Below are positions 24,469-36,475 of a DNA stretch of 64,000 nucleotides, piece by piece. The notes under the pieces are model-generated. The model saw nothing but the letters and a program-made list of their open reading frames with translations, was not told where the DNA came from and did no database searches. Source of the stretch: Coix lacryma-jobi var. lacryma-jobi. Lineage: Eukaryota > Streptophyta > Magnoliopsida > Poales > Poaceae. The translations under genes and the position numbers were made by a program. The stretch's first letter is position 1, and the number at the start of each line of letters is the position of its first letter. The stretch is taken from assembly GCA_009763385.1 (NCBI GenBank), contig CM019823.1, forward strand, positions 174,374,574-174,438,573, given 5' to 3'.

Positions 24469-27400
24469 TGTGACACTCCAATTTTAAGAACAAAATTGGA
24501 GCACAATATATGTATGCCAGGATCAATTTTCATACATATATCCACATCATAGTAAATATCAAAACAATGCTTTATTAATATATCGAACATTATTACAAAA
24601 ATGACCCTCGGGTCTGAAAGAAAAGTACAGACTCTCAGTCTAACTCTAATGTAGACTCGCGGAAACTGGACGCCATCTCCACAGGAAGGTCGACCGGGGG
24701 CTGCGCCATCCTAGTACAAGTCGTCCGGGTCGTAGCCACCGTCCTCTGGATACTCCGGCTCCTCGTAGACGTAGTCTCCAGCGTCTGGGTGGGGTAGGAG
24801 GGGGGACAAAGAGGAAGGGTGAGTACATCGAAATGTACTCCGCAAGTGTAGGAAATATATGCTTATGAGGCTCATAACAAAGGTAGGCTGACTTTGTTTG
24901 ACTCAAGCGCCTAAAGCGACACACCCTATTGATCCTATTAATCCTATGCACCTATTTACTAGGTTATAGACAGACACTGTATAAAAGTAACAACACTCGG
25001 AGTCGCACCGAGCAAACCACACTCGGAGTCACACCGAGTAACCAACACCTGAAGTCCATCAGATGACCCGAAACCAAAACCAACCAGTAACCAACTAATC
25101 TCGAAGAAGTCCAAGCCGCTCGTGACCGTGAGCACGGCTGATATATCAGTTTTACACTCTGCAGAGGTTGCACATCGTTACCCATGAGTCGTGCAGATCC
25201 CGTCACGCTAAACACTGCCAAGGTGCATAGCGGGTTGCACTGCAAGGCCTTTACAAAGTCCCCTCCAAGTCCGTTCCACACGTACCTCTAAGGTTTCACC
25301 CCGTACAAAGGTCTATGACCCTCAGGGCCCCCTCGTGAGCCACTAAAACAAACCCCGTGTGGACCCTCAACTTAGAGGTTACTAATTAATTAGCCAGGTC
25401 CAGCCCATCCAGATCTCATGGCTGCGCTGTTAAGCCGGGTTACAGGCTTCGAGAACCGGGTCCTAGGGATCCAGGCAGGATATGTCTAGCACGAGCCCCG
25501 AACCAAAACCAAAAGCAGCTGCCGAGTCCCACGGCACAAAACCACCAATACGGGTCCATCCTGCCGGATTTACCTAATAACCATGTTACTACAAAATTAC
25601 CATATCCACATTCGTTCCATAGTTCATTAATCAAGATTATAAACATTTTAATCTCCCATCCCAACCATGACTGCAGGGCTAAGCAAGACACCTACCCGAA
25701 CATCCCAAAACAGGCGACAAGGATAATATGTATAAATTCTAGTAAACCATAACATGAGATTCAAATTAATGACAAGCATGCATCTACAAGATCTAACTAC
25801 TCTAGTACCAAAAGTAAAATAAAGTAGGTGCAAGATGTTCAAGGACACTTGCCTTCGGGCTGGGTCGAATCAACTGGGTCGCAAGGATGGTCTGGAGCGT
25901 CCTCGTACTCCGCACTCTCTGGCCCAATCAACATACATGGCACAATACATAGAAATAAATAACAGTACAACAAACAGTATGAAAACGTAAATAGATCTAC
26001 TGCGTAGAGAACTAAATTATGAATCTAACACAAGTTGAATGGGTCGAATCGGAGTTAAAACGTAAAAGATATGAGCATTTGAAGTTTAGTGGCGGTTCTG
26101 TGAATAAACTGAACTCATTTCGTATTTAAAAATAAATCCAAACAGAAATAAATTGCGGCAGGACCGGGCCTCACTTTCCCAAAACTGCAGGGGTTTCTTT
26201 GAAAGTCTGCCGAGACTCATTGAACAGGGATATGAAGTGCGGGTTGATTCCGGTTTAATCCGAGGGCTTTTCTGCGAAACAACCCTCTCCGGCTGGTGGA
26301 CGCGTGCGCTGGCGCCAGGTGGCGTGAGGGGGTTGGCTCAGTGTGCCGCGTGTACGGTGGACCGCTGACGTGGACGGGGTGAACTGTGTCCACGGCGCAG
26401 ACGCACCCGGTCTATACCGGTTCGGCCAGTGTTCTAATCTAGGCCACTCAATCAAGATCGGACGGTGGAGAGATGGGCACAGCTGTGACGGCGGCGGCGC
26501 GGCTCTGTCCGCGGCGGCGCGCCATGGATGGCCGCCGAGCTCGCTCGGGAGGTGCCCTAGGGGCCAGTAGAGGTAACAGGGAGGGTAGGGTTCGGATGAG
26601 GAGCTCACCGCGAGGTCGGAGGTGGAGTTGGTGACGGCGATTGGGGCCGGGGTAGGGAGTCCGCAACGGAGATTGCTCGGTTACGCCGTCGAGCTCGCTG
26701 CTGTGCCTCACCGGTGTCGTTGTTCACCAAAAACGGGTCCCACGGATGCGGCGCGACTCCGTAGACTTCAGCGGAGGTCGGAGAGGTGCCGGGGGTGGCC
26801 TTCTCGGTGCGGCAGGGAGCTTGGCAGAGCTTCCGCAATGGTGGGAGCGGCGGCGGGGTCTCTGGGTGCAGCGCGAGGGTTCGGTGAGCGCTCCGTGGAG
26901 GCGGCGGGGGTCGGGGTGGCTACGTACTTGTAGGGAGAGGGTTAGGAGGGGTGGCGGCTGGTGCGGATCGATCCCAAAGGATCGTCCGTGTGTGGCTTCG
27001 TAGCGTGAAGGGCGGAGGGAGGAGGTTGGGGACGAGGCTGTCAACCGGGCCCTCGGCGTTAGAGGAAGAGAGAACGAGAGGGAGCGGGAACGCGGATCGA
27101 GCGCGGGAGGCGGCCGCTGCGGCGTTTGTGCGGGCCGGCTCGGTCGGGAGGGGAGGAGGGAGTGGGCCGGCGGCGTGGTGTTGGCCCAGCGGAGGGGTGC
27201 GCGGAGTGGTGCTGGGCCGAACGGTGGTGCGGCTGCGCGTGGGGAGCGGGGCGCGGGGTGGGCCGCTGCGGCTGGCTTGGGCCGGTCGGAAGAGGGGTGA
27301 GGTCCAGTTTGCCATCTCTCTTTTTTTTTCCTTTTCCTTTTTTTCTTTCCAAACTTTGCAAACCTATTTGAAATTCAAACTTAAAACCTTTTGAAATCAA

Positions 27401-27692
27401 AACTGTTTGAAGACTCTTCAAAATATTTTCCCTAGGTTTAGCAAATAAAGCTCTGAGTTTAAGAATTTAAAACTTTTATAAACCTTTGATTTATTTTCTA
27501 AATAGAATAAAACCGATTCGCCCTATTCGGGTTTAATAAATTTATTTTCCACTCAATAAAAATATGCAATGGCATGAATGCAACAGAAAAATGATAAATA
27601 AATTTTATTTTCCTCCTCTAATAAACTAGCCAACCTATTTAATTTCTAATTCCTTTTATTAAATTGGGGAAAAATTAAATCAGGGTGTTACA
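24469..27692 (-). repeat. 5' LTR of the complete gypsy element
   Basis: 3,224 bp, from TGTGACACTCC to GGGTGTTACA, the near-identical partner of 16203-19432. One visible difference is a six-base gap near 25985 relative to the other LTR. Confidence 0.95.
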
Positions 27693-27697
27693 AAGGT

Positions 27698-28559
27698 GTC
27701 GTAGGGCCGCTCAAGGTCGGGGTGGGTATGTACTTGTAGTAGAGAGAGTAAGAGGTGGCGGCGGGCTTACGCAGATCAATCGGTGCGGAGGCGGAGGTGT
27801 GAAGCCGCTGCTGCGTGAAGGGCGGAGAGGGAAGTTGGAGACGACGGCTGACGGGTGGGGCCGGCGTGGCAGTTGGAGAGAGACGCTGCGCGTTGCGGCC
27901 TGGCTCGCGAGCGTGGGCTGAGTGGGGAAGGTGCGGACGGGAGCTGGGCTCCGGCCTGGCTGGGCCGAGAGGAGAGGGTGAGGGAGGAGGGTGGCGGTCG
28001 CAGCTGGGCCGGCGGGCGCTCGGCTGGGCCACCGGTAGGAGGAGGTGGGCCGATCGGGAGGGAAGGAGGGGAGGCGGAGGGGCGGACGGGTCGGTTGGTG
28101 GAGCTGGGCTGGGAGGAGCCGGGCCGAGCTGGGAAGAGGGAAAGGGAGAGGCCAGGCGGGCCGATGGAAGAGAGAGAAGGGGAATTGAGCCCAGTACTCT
28201 TTTCTTTTCTTTTGTAAACTCTTTTGCAAATTCATTTTCTAATACAAACTTTGAAACCAGTTTGAAATTAAAACCAGTTTGTAAACTTTTCAAAAATATT
28301 TTCCCTAGGTTTTCAAGTAACACTTTGAGTTTTAAAAATTTATAAAACTTTTACAAAACGAACTTTTATTTGTTTTCTAAATAAGAGAAAATCGATTCGC
28401 CCTAAACGGGTTTAACAAAATTCGTTTTCACTCAAAAAAATTATGCATCAGCATGAATGCAACAAACATCTGGTTAGAATTTTCCTCCATCTAGCATTTT
28501 GACTATTTTATTATTAAATTCTAATTTATTTTAATTAATTTAACACCCGGGGTGTTACA
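27698..28559 (-). mobile_element. Solo gypsy LTR, right part
   Basis: This continues the LTR interrupted at 16202, following the AAGGT duplication, and ends GGGTGTTACA at 28559 before the GCAGC duplication. The frames at 27688-28345 are GC-rich LTR sequence on both strands and are not genes. Confidence 0.85.
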
Positions 28560-29180
28560 GCAGCCCATGGTGATCAAACATCTTCGACCTCATCGCGACC
28601 ATCTCCGGGTCGTTGCTCGTGAAGGCTTCCTTTATTGAGCTTTTGATCATTTCAGTCACGCCTTCATTGAAGCCCTTCTTATATAGCTCATCTTTATACC
28701 TCTGCCTGGACTTGTATGTGGCTGCGTCGGATCGCCACGACTCAACCGACTTCCAGCTCATCTTTGACCTGACACCACGAACGCGGCCGCGGTGCTCGGG
28801 GGTTCCCAGGACCTCGGTGAGCAAGTCATGGCCCCGACGGACCACGATGTTGTCCTTAAGCTTTGCTTTCTCCATCAAAGTCTTCTCGATGTCTTCGAGG
28901 TGGGGCTCGTTAAACTTGGCCACCCCGGGCTTCAGCCTCTTTGGAATGCGGGCCCTCATGTAGTCCTTTGCCCTTGGGTCGATGCCCTCATACGGATCTG
29001 GAACCCCGGCAGCCTGTCTTGCTTGTTCTTCTTGCTGCCACTTGGTCCTCTGACCGGCAAAGCCAGTCATGCCCAAGTGGTGAGGATTCTTGTTCCTCTT
29101 CGCGAGCTCACTGAACTTAGCACTCTTTTCCTCTGCTTCTTGCATCTTTCTCATTTCGCAGAAAGCGTCCCACATGTGTG

Positions 29181-32100
29181 TGTAACACCCCGTGTTTTTA
29201 AATAATTAAAATTAATTAGATTTTAATAAGAAAATGGCCAAAACCCTAGATGGAGGAAAAATCTAACCAGATGGTTGTTGCATTCATGCCGTTGCACGGT
29301 TTTATTGGGTGGAAAAGAATTTTATTTAAACCCGAATAGGGCGAATCGGATTTATTCTATTTAGAAAGCAAATAAAAGATTTATGAAAATTTTACAAATT
29401 TAAACTCAAGTTTTCTTTTCAAAACCTAGGGAAAATGTTTCTAAAATATCTCAAAGTGATTTTGATTTCAAACTGATTTGAATTTGGATTTCAAAATGAA
29501 TTTGGAAAAAGATTGTAAAGTAAAATCAAAAGGAAAGAGAATTGGCAACGGGCTCATTTTCCTCCCCTAACCAAGCCCAACCCGTTTTCCCCTCTCTCCC
29601 CAACCGGCCTGCTCGGCGCCCCCTGGCCCAGCGCCGCATCCCGCCGAGCCGCACCCCGCTCCCTCCCCGAGCCGCAGCACGCCTCCGGCCCATTCCACTC
29701 GAGGGCGCAAAGGCCGCACGCGCGCTTCACCCTTGTCCCGGACCGGCCCGGCCGTCTCCCACACGCGCACTCGCTCCTCACCGCACCAGACCGCCCCGCC
29801 CTTCGCGCGCAAGCGATCGATCCCGGCTCCGTTTTCCCCGGATCGATCCACACCACCTCAACGCGCCGCCACCCTTCCCTCTGTCTACAAAAGCTGAAGC
29901 ATCCCCACGCAGGACCTTTCTCGCATCTCGCCGAAACCTCGCCGCCACCGCCATAGCCGAGCCAACGCAAGCTTGGTTCTCCCCACCGTCGCAGCTGCTC
30001 CGACCCCTCTTCAAGCGCCATCGTGCTCGCGGAGCCGCTCCGCGACCGGGGGACCCCTCACCAGCGAACGCCTACGTCGGGAGCTTCGCGACATCGATCA
30101 CGCCGGAGCTCCGAGCCGCGGACGTCGCCCCACCGTCGAAACCACCCTGCCGAGCCCTCCCCGTCGTCGGAAAACCCTCCATCGGATCCGCTGTAAGGCC
30201 CTCGTCCGATCCCGCCTCTCCCCTAGGTCTCTACTGGTCCCTAGGCCCCTCCCCGAGAACTCCGGCGAGTCCTTTCATGGCGCCGCCGCGTAGAGCCCGG
30301 GCGCCGCCGTGCCCTTCCTCGCCGGCGGTAACCCCTGGCTCCCTTTTCGTTCCCAGCCGTCCAATCTTGTTTCCGCGGCTGGGATTAGATCAAACCCCGA
30401 ACCGGTATGCACCGGGTGCGCCTGCGCCGTGGACACAGTTCACCCCGTCCACGCCAGCGGTCCACCGTACACGCGGCACGCCGGTCCAACCCCCGTACGC
30501 CATGTGGCACACGTTGGCACCACGCGGCGCACACGCTAGCCGACCGCCCCGATCTAATCCTAGCCTCGGGCGAGTCGGGAAGAGGAAGGCCGAGGCTAAC
30601 CGAGCGCTAGCCTCGGGCGAGTCGGAAGGAGGAAGGCCGAGGCTAACCGAGCGCTAGCCTCGGGCGAGTCGGAAGGAGGAAGGCCGAGGCTAACCGAGCG
30701 CTAGCCTCGGGCGAGTCGGAAGGAGGAAGGCCGAGGCTAATCGACCGCTAGCCTCGGGCGAGTCGGAGGAGAACCCGCTAGCCTCGGGCGAGTCGGAGGA
30801 GAACCCGCTAGCTCGACGCGTGGCGCTACGCAGACACCCCGCACGCGCCAGCCGACCAGCCTCGTGACTTTTGCACTTGAGCCCCTCCAGGTAGGCTAAA
30901 TAAACCCGCAGTCCATCCTTCCTATTCACTGAGTCTAATTAAACTCGCGTTCTAGCCCTTCCGTTTCCATCAAAATGACCCCCGGTCCTGATGCCATTTA
31001 AAACCTGGTTTCTTTTATTTTAAAACCGAAAATGACTTTGATCTATTTACAGTTTTGCCATCCAACTTCAAATGCTTATAACTTTTGCGTTTTAACTCCG
31101 ATTTGACCCATTCAACTTGCGTTAGATTCATAATTTCGTTCTCTACGCAGTAGAACTATTTGTTTACTGTTTTCATACTGTTTGTTGTACTGTTTCTTAT
31201 TTTGTTTTGTATGTGCCATGTATGTTGATTGGGCCAGAGAGTGCGGAGTACGAGGACGCTCCCGACCCTTCCTGTGACCCTGCAGATTCGACCCAGCCCG
31301 AAGGCAAGTGTCCTTGAACATCTTGCACCTACTTCCTTTTACTTTTGGTACTAGAGTAGTTAGATCTTGTAGATGCATGCTTGTCATTAATTTGAATCCC
31401 ATGATATGGTTTACTAGTTATTGTTATATTATCCTTGTCGCCTGTTTTGGGTTGTTCGGGTAGAAGTCATGCTTAGCCCTGCAGTCATGTTGGGATGGAA
31501 TGATGGTCAAATATAATTAATCCTGATTAATGAACTATGAAACGATGTGGGCATGGTAACTTTGTAGAAACATGGTTTAGGTAAATCCGGCAGGATGGAA
31601 CCGTATTGGTGGTTTTGTGCCGTGGGACTCGGCAGCTGCTTTTGGTTTTGGTTCGGGGCTCGTGCTAGACATATCCTGCCTGGATCCCTAGGACCCGGTT
31701 CTCGAAGCCTGTAACCCGGCTTAACAGCGCAGCCATGAGATCTGGATGGGCTGGACCTGGCTAATTAATTAGTTTTCCTCTGAGTTATGCTACACGGGGT
31801 TTGTTTAGTGGCTCAAGAGGGGTCCCTTGGGGTCGTTGACTTATGGACAGGGGAGAAACCTTAGAGTACGTGTAACACAGACTTGGAGGGGCTTTGTAAA
31901 GGCCTTGCAGTGCAACCTGCTATGCACCTTGGCAGTGTTTAGCGTGACGGGATCTGCACGACTCATGGGTAACGATGTGCAACCTCTGCAGAGTGTAAAA
32001 CTGATATATCAGCCGTGCTCACGGTCACGAGCGGCTTGGACTTCTTCGAGATTAGTTGGTGGGTTGGTTCTAGTTCGTTAGAGAAGCCTTATGTGGTCAT

Positions 32101-32980
32101 TAGTCTCATATGACATGGGTACAGAGGCTTCTTCTACGCGGGTTACTGCTTGGTACGGGAGTGACTCCCAGGCTCGAGCGCAGACCTGGTGTTATTACGG
32201 AAGGTAGCTCTCTATGTCGTGACGTATGGAACTAATACACATAGGACTCCTTATAACGGCCTGGTTCGGGTCATCTGATGGACTTCAGGTGTGGTTTGCC
32301 TGATGGACTTCAGGTGTGGGTACTTGGTGCGACTCCAAGTGCGGTTGCTTGGTGTGACTCCAAGTGTGGTTTGCTCGGTGCGACTCCGAGTGTGGTTTGC
32401 TCGGTGCGACTCCGAGTGTGGTTACTGTTCTGTTGGAGACTGTGGTTATAACCTAGTAAATAGGTGCATAGGAAATAGGATTTAATAGGGTGTGTCGCGT
32501 TAGGCGCTTGAGTCAAACAGAGTCAGCCTACCTTTGTTATTAGCCTCATAAGCATTTATTTCCTACACTTGCTGAGTACATTTCGATGTACTCACCCTTC
32601 CTCTTTGAACCCCCTGCTACCCCACCCAGACGTTGGAGTCTACGACGCAGAGCAGGAGTACCCCGAAGACGGTGGATACGACCCCGACAACTTGTACCGA
32701 GAAGACGGTGGATACGACCCAGACGACTTGCACTAGGATGGCGCAGCCCCCGGTCGACCTTCCTGTGGAGATGGCGTCCAGTTTCCGCGAGTCTACATTA
32801 GAGTTAGACTGAGAGTCTGTATTTTTTTCTTTCAGACCCGAGGGTCATTTTTGTAATAATGTACGATATATTAATAAAACATTGTTTTGATATTTACTAT
32901 GATGTGGATATATGTATGAAAATTGATCCTGGCATACATATATTGTGCTCCAATTTTGTTCTTAAAATTGGGGTGTCACA
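29181..32980 (+). mobile_element. Second solo LTR of the same gypsy family, opposite orientation
   Basis: This 3.8-kb LTR starts TGTAACACCCCGTG and ends AAAATTGGGGTGTCACA, the reverse of the neighbouring family members. The duplication GTGTG flanks it at 29176-29180 and 32981-32985. It lies in the coding sequence of the CACTA second gene. It contains a local tandem repeat (30559-30810). The 371-residue open frame at 29542-30657 is Pro/Arg/Ala-rich LTR sequence without domain features and is not called. Confidence 0.92.
30559..30810. repeat. 47-bp tandem repeat within the solo LTR
   Basis: The block TAGCCTCGGGCGAGTCGG recurs at 30561, 30608, 30655, 30702 and 30749, each 47 bases apart, then at 30779 with a shortened 30-base unit. 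The array is GC-rich and each full unit carries the near-complementary pair GCCTCGG and CCGAGGC. Confidence 0.92.
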
Positions 32981-34035
32981 GTGTGCCTTGACCATATTGT
33001 ACTTCAGCAGTGGCGACTTCCCCTTCTTCAGGTAATTTCTGGTCAGCATGGACCTGAAGTTGCGAAGCGCAGTCGACGCCACGTGCAAAACCCACTCCTG
33101 GCACTTCTCCATGTCAGCTGAGGGTGGATATCTGAATCTCCTTGTCACCTCACCCCATACATTGTTTTTTATGTCAGCAGGGACGTCGTGCCAGTTGGGC
33201 CAAGTGATCTCCACCTTCTCCTTGGCTATACACGCCACTTGATTGCTGAACTTGCCAATGACTGTATCTGGATCTATTGGGTTTCCCTCTGGCCCCACCG
33301 CATCGATGACATGCACCTCGTTTGCTTTGTCCAACTGGAGCCTCCCGTGTTGTCCCCTCACCCTCTTCTGGCCCTTAGATTTGGACGAAGAGGTTGCCGT
33401 AGAGGGAGCGGGGGCTTCTTCCTCCCTGACCGCGTCTTCGTCCCTAAACTCGAGCTGACAAGGCACAATCAGCAGCTGTTGACAAGAGTCTCTTGCCTTT
33501 AGTTTTTCGCTAATGACGGACAACGCATCATTGTACATGTTAGAAAGCCAGCGTGTTGCGTAAACCTCGAGGTCGTGACTATGTGCTTCGTCCGCCCCCG
33601 GTTCATACGTCGGATCGTTGTCCACCTCTGTACGCTGCTTCTTCGGCGGTGGAGTCACGGACGCCCCACTCATCAAGCTGGTTGACGAGGAGCTAGGGGT
33701 AGGGTCCCTCCATTCGTTTGTTTTGTCTTCCGCCATTTCAGTTCTACATATACACAGACGCATATATAATATGATCAGTTCAAAGCTTTTGAATAAAAAA
33801 TGACACGTATAAGTTTTTGGCTCAGATTTGCCCCTAGGTCAACACGTCACTGCTAAACTGGTTACTTGTAAAATACAAGCCATCCTAGTCTAGCAGCTGA
33901 CTCAACATAGAAAGTAGGGGGCAATTGATCATCATCGCCGCTGCCTCAGCATAGATAGAAGGGGTCACATCATCGCATTTGCCACTACCTCAGCTTACAA
34001 GTTCAAAAAAAATCATCAATGCAAATGCCATAGTG

Positions 34036-34370
34036 GGGAGTAGGGAGAGTAGTAACAAAGAGTAGTAGTAGGGAGAGGAGTATAGAGAGAGTTGTATAGA
34101 GAGGACTAGTACAGAGACTAGGTAGAGACTAGGGAGAGGATTATAAAGAGAGGAGGGAGAGGAGTAGTACAGTAGTATAGAGTAGTAACAGAGAGTAGTA
34201 GTAGGGAGAGGAGTATAGAGAGGAGTACTAGGGAGAGGATTATAAAGAGAGGAGGGAGAGGAGTAGTACAGTAGTATAGAGTAGTAACAGAGAGGAGTAG
34301 TAGGGAGAGGAGTATAGAGAGGAGTACTAGGGAGAGGATTATAAAGAGAGGAGGGAGAGGAGTAGTGTAA
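34036..34370. repeat. 99-bp purine-rich tandem repeat
   Basis: The block TTATAAAGAGAGGAGGGAGA recurs at 34141, 34240 and 34339, spaced 99 bases, with a partial earlier unit. One strand is almost all purine. Because 99 is a multiple of three, it creates a false open frame of Tyr/Ser/Pro/Leu repeats on the minus strand. Confidence 0.9.
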
Positions 34371-35319
34371 AAAAGCATCAAATTGCATCATAGGCAGGAA
34401 ATAGAAAAGCATGGACCGGGCATCATAGGTAGTGGCAAATGCATAGTGTAAAAAAGCATCAAATTGCATCATAGGCAAGAAATAGAACACTGGAGTAGGG
34501 GAGAGAGGAGTAGGCAAAGATCAGGGAGTAGCAGAGAGTAGTAGTACAGAGAGACATAAAATAGGTTCCATCTGAAATCACGAGGTGAATTGATAAGTTA
34601 ATATTATATACTCTGCTAAGAAACAAAAAGCTGCTCATAATGCATCAAAGAGAACTTTAGAACGAGGAGGCTAAAGTCACCACATATACACATCGATCTA
34701 TCCATCATATCCAGACCAAATTAACAAAGAACGGTTTGGACATAACTTTACAACAGAACAACCTTAAGTACAGTTTTCCTTTCCTTTTTTGGGGTGTGTG
34801 TGTGTTAGTACAGCCTAGTCTACTACACAAGCAGTAATTCCTTTGATCAAGAATGTCCAAAAAAAAGGAGAGGACAACCTAAGTATGTCAGCCCTCTAAA
34901 AATCCTAATGACACCTGCTGGAATTACTGCTTGGCACCTGAGTTTCTTATCTGCTAATTTGCATAAGAAACTCAGGTTAACCTAATTAGCAAAATGTCCA
35001 AAAAAAAGGAGAGGAAAACTGTGAAGAATAGCACATCTAACACTTGGCACCTGAGTTTCTTATGCAAATTAGCAGATATCCAACATGAGTGTACCCTTAT
35101 ATGGTGTGCATCACCTGAGTTTCTTAGCATTTCCAGAATTAATCATGCATGGCTGGATCAAACCCATATATTGATGATGATCGCTCAATCGATGAGATCA
35201 GGCGGAAGGAAGCCCAAACGTAAGAAGAAGCAAAAGAGTAGTGATAATAATAGTACAGTACTCCTATATACTAAACCACGGGTGCTATATACAATGAAAC
35301 AGAAGCAAGGCACCTTCGT

Positions 35320-35322
<3 letters not shown>

Positions 35323-35387
<65 letters not shown>
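35323..35387. repeat. (AC)n(AT)n compound microsatellite
   Basis: About 22 AC units run directly into about 10 AT units. Confidence 0.95.
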
Positions 35388-36475
35388 GGTACCAACAAAT
35401 TGAATAACACATGTATGCATGCATATGTAATAATTGTCTCCCTCAAGCTTCTCATCTATCCCTTTTTCCCCTCTTCCCATTTTGCCTTTTCATTCCACAA
35501 ATAAGGGCAGCACTTTCCAGGTCAGTACAGGGGACTAGTATATATGTGTGTAAAAGAAAAAGGAGTGACCAAAAACCGAAAGGAATATATGTACAAGCAA
35601 TTGCACCAAACTGAAAAAAGGCTGGATTGCTATCCACCAAGGATGTACAAGCAAGTGCACCGTTTGTCAGCTAGGGTGTGGCTGGCCTACTCCTTCAAGT
35701 CAAATGTTTAATACTTTTGAAGGAAAGTGAAAGGTTAGAGTCTGTCATGTTGTAGCTATTAATTAGAGTCATAAACATTATGAAATATTCTGCCAAGAAT
35801 ATATAGTCTGGTGCCCGGTGTCTTAATTGTTGTCAATAGGTGCAAGTACAAGAATTTCATTTCCGAAACAAGGTATAAATAGAGACCCTTATGTACACAA
35901 GCGCTTACCCCTATGAACACTTGCATAAAGAATCAAACCTTCATGAGCACATTCGAGAGACTAGGTTGAGATTTTTTGAGATTGACAAAATCAACACATA
36001 CACGTCAAACAGGCATGTATCAACTACTAGCCACTAAAAGAATAATGAGTATTTAAGTGTTGCATAGTGTTATAAGATGAAACCCCTTTCAATAGAGTTT
36101 CATTCAGTTTGAACAAATGGATTATGGATTCAACCGAGCTTAAACAAATGGTTTCAAAAACCCTGCCCAGCTGCAATTCAACAGGTTCCACACGCAGTAA
36201 GCAGTATAGTCAGGGCCAGATTGGGTTGGGACAAGCTATTCTAAATTTTCCCATACATCTCTCCAAAATTGGCACCAAATCTTTCCTTCCTAAAACTGAA
36301 CCGTAGACTCTTGCATCTACAGACTTTTAAGCTCTAAATGTGTAATCTGAACTTGAGCCATTCAGTATCAGTACCATTCAGTATCACCAAAACACATGCC
36401 ATTCAGTTTCTGAGGAGCTAGGTTTACCATGGTCACGAGATGAGGTAAGGGGAGGATCGAGGGAGCAAGTTACTC

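Larger units (their letters stand above)
16203..27692 (-). mobile_element. Complete Ty3/gypsy element (Tekay/Del-like chromovirus)
   Basis: An 11.49-kb element with 3.2-kb LTRs at both ends, flanked by the duplication AAGGT at 16198-16202 and 27693-27697. It lies within a solo LTR of its own family. A tRNA-iMet-like primer site (24454-24465) and a purine-rich tract next to the left LTR set the direction as minus. Gag, protease, reverse transcriptase, RNase H, integrase and a chromodomain-like tail occur in that order, the order of Ty3/gypsy elements. The LTRs differ by roughly 20 substitutions and a few small indels by my hand count, about 0.6 percent, so the insertion is recent. Confidence 0.95.
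11153..33736 (-). pseudogene. CACTA second gene: TNPA-like, DUF8039-like and Ulp1 protease domains
   Basis: The likely start is the ATG at 33734-33736 (MAEDKTNEWRDP). The first coding block (33736 to about 32986) contains a plant transposase_24-type region (VEITWPNWHDVPADIKNNVW). It continues at 29175-28560 (WDAFCEMRKMQEAEEKSAKF) and again at 13452-12645, with a DUF8039-like part (DNIPGDYVVVSPLWHVLD) and an acidic Lys/Glu/Gly-rich linker. Exons 12571-12269 and onward lead to a Ulp1-type protease domain ending at 11153. The two solo-LTR-bounded insertions fall in coding sequence, and counting one copy of each 5-bp duplication keeps one open frame across both sites. An in-frame TAG at 11459-11461 lies just before the catalytic cysteine. 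The gene is broken in this copy. Confidence 0.8.
33737..36475 (-). other. Probable long first intron of the CACTA second gene
   Basis: No coding domain is seen. A splice donor (CAG|GTGAGT on the minus strand) lies near 36476 and an acceptor-like TATGTAG sits just before the start codon at 33736, so this is read as an intron in the 5' untranslated region. It holds a 99-bp purine-rich tandem repeat, an AC/AT microsatellite and three copies of CACCTGAGTTTCTTA near 34936-35125, one of them paired with an inverted copy. Confidence 0.5.

Noticed and set aside
27688..28345. Overlapping open frames of 120-211 residues on both strands
   Set aside because: They are in the right part of a solo LTR, with low-complexity composition and no family features.
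29542..30657. 371-residue open frame on the + strand
   Set aside because: It lies wholly inside a solo LTR, is Pro/Arg/Ala-rich from GC-rich DNA, has a competing open frame on the other strand and no domain.
33990..34517. 175-residue Tyr/Ser/Pro/Leu-rich open frame on the minus strand
   Set aside because: It is created by the 99-bp tandem repeat, whose period is a multiple of three.
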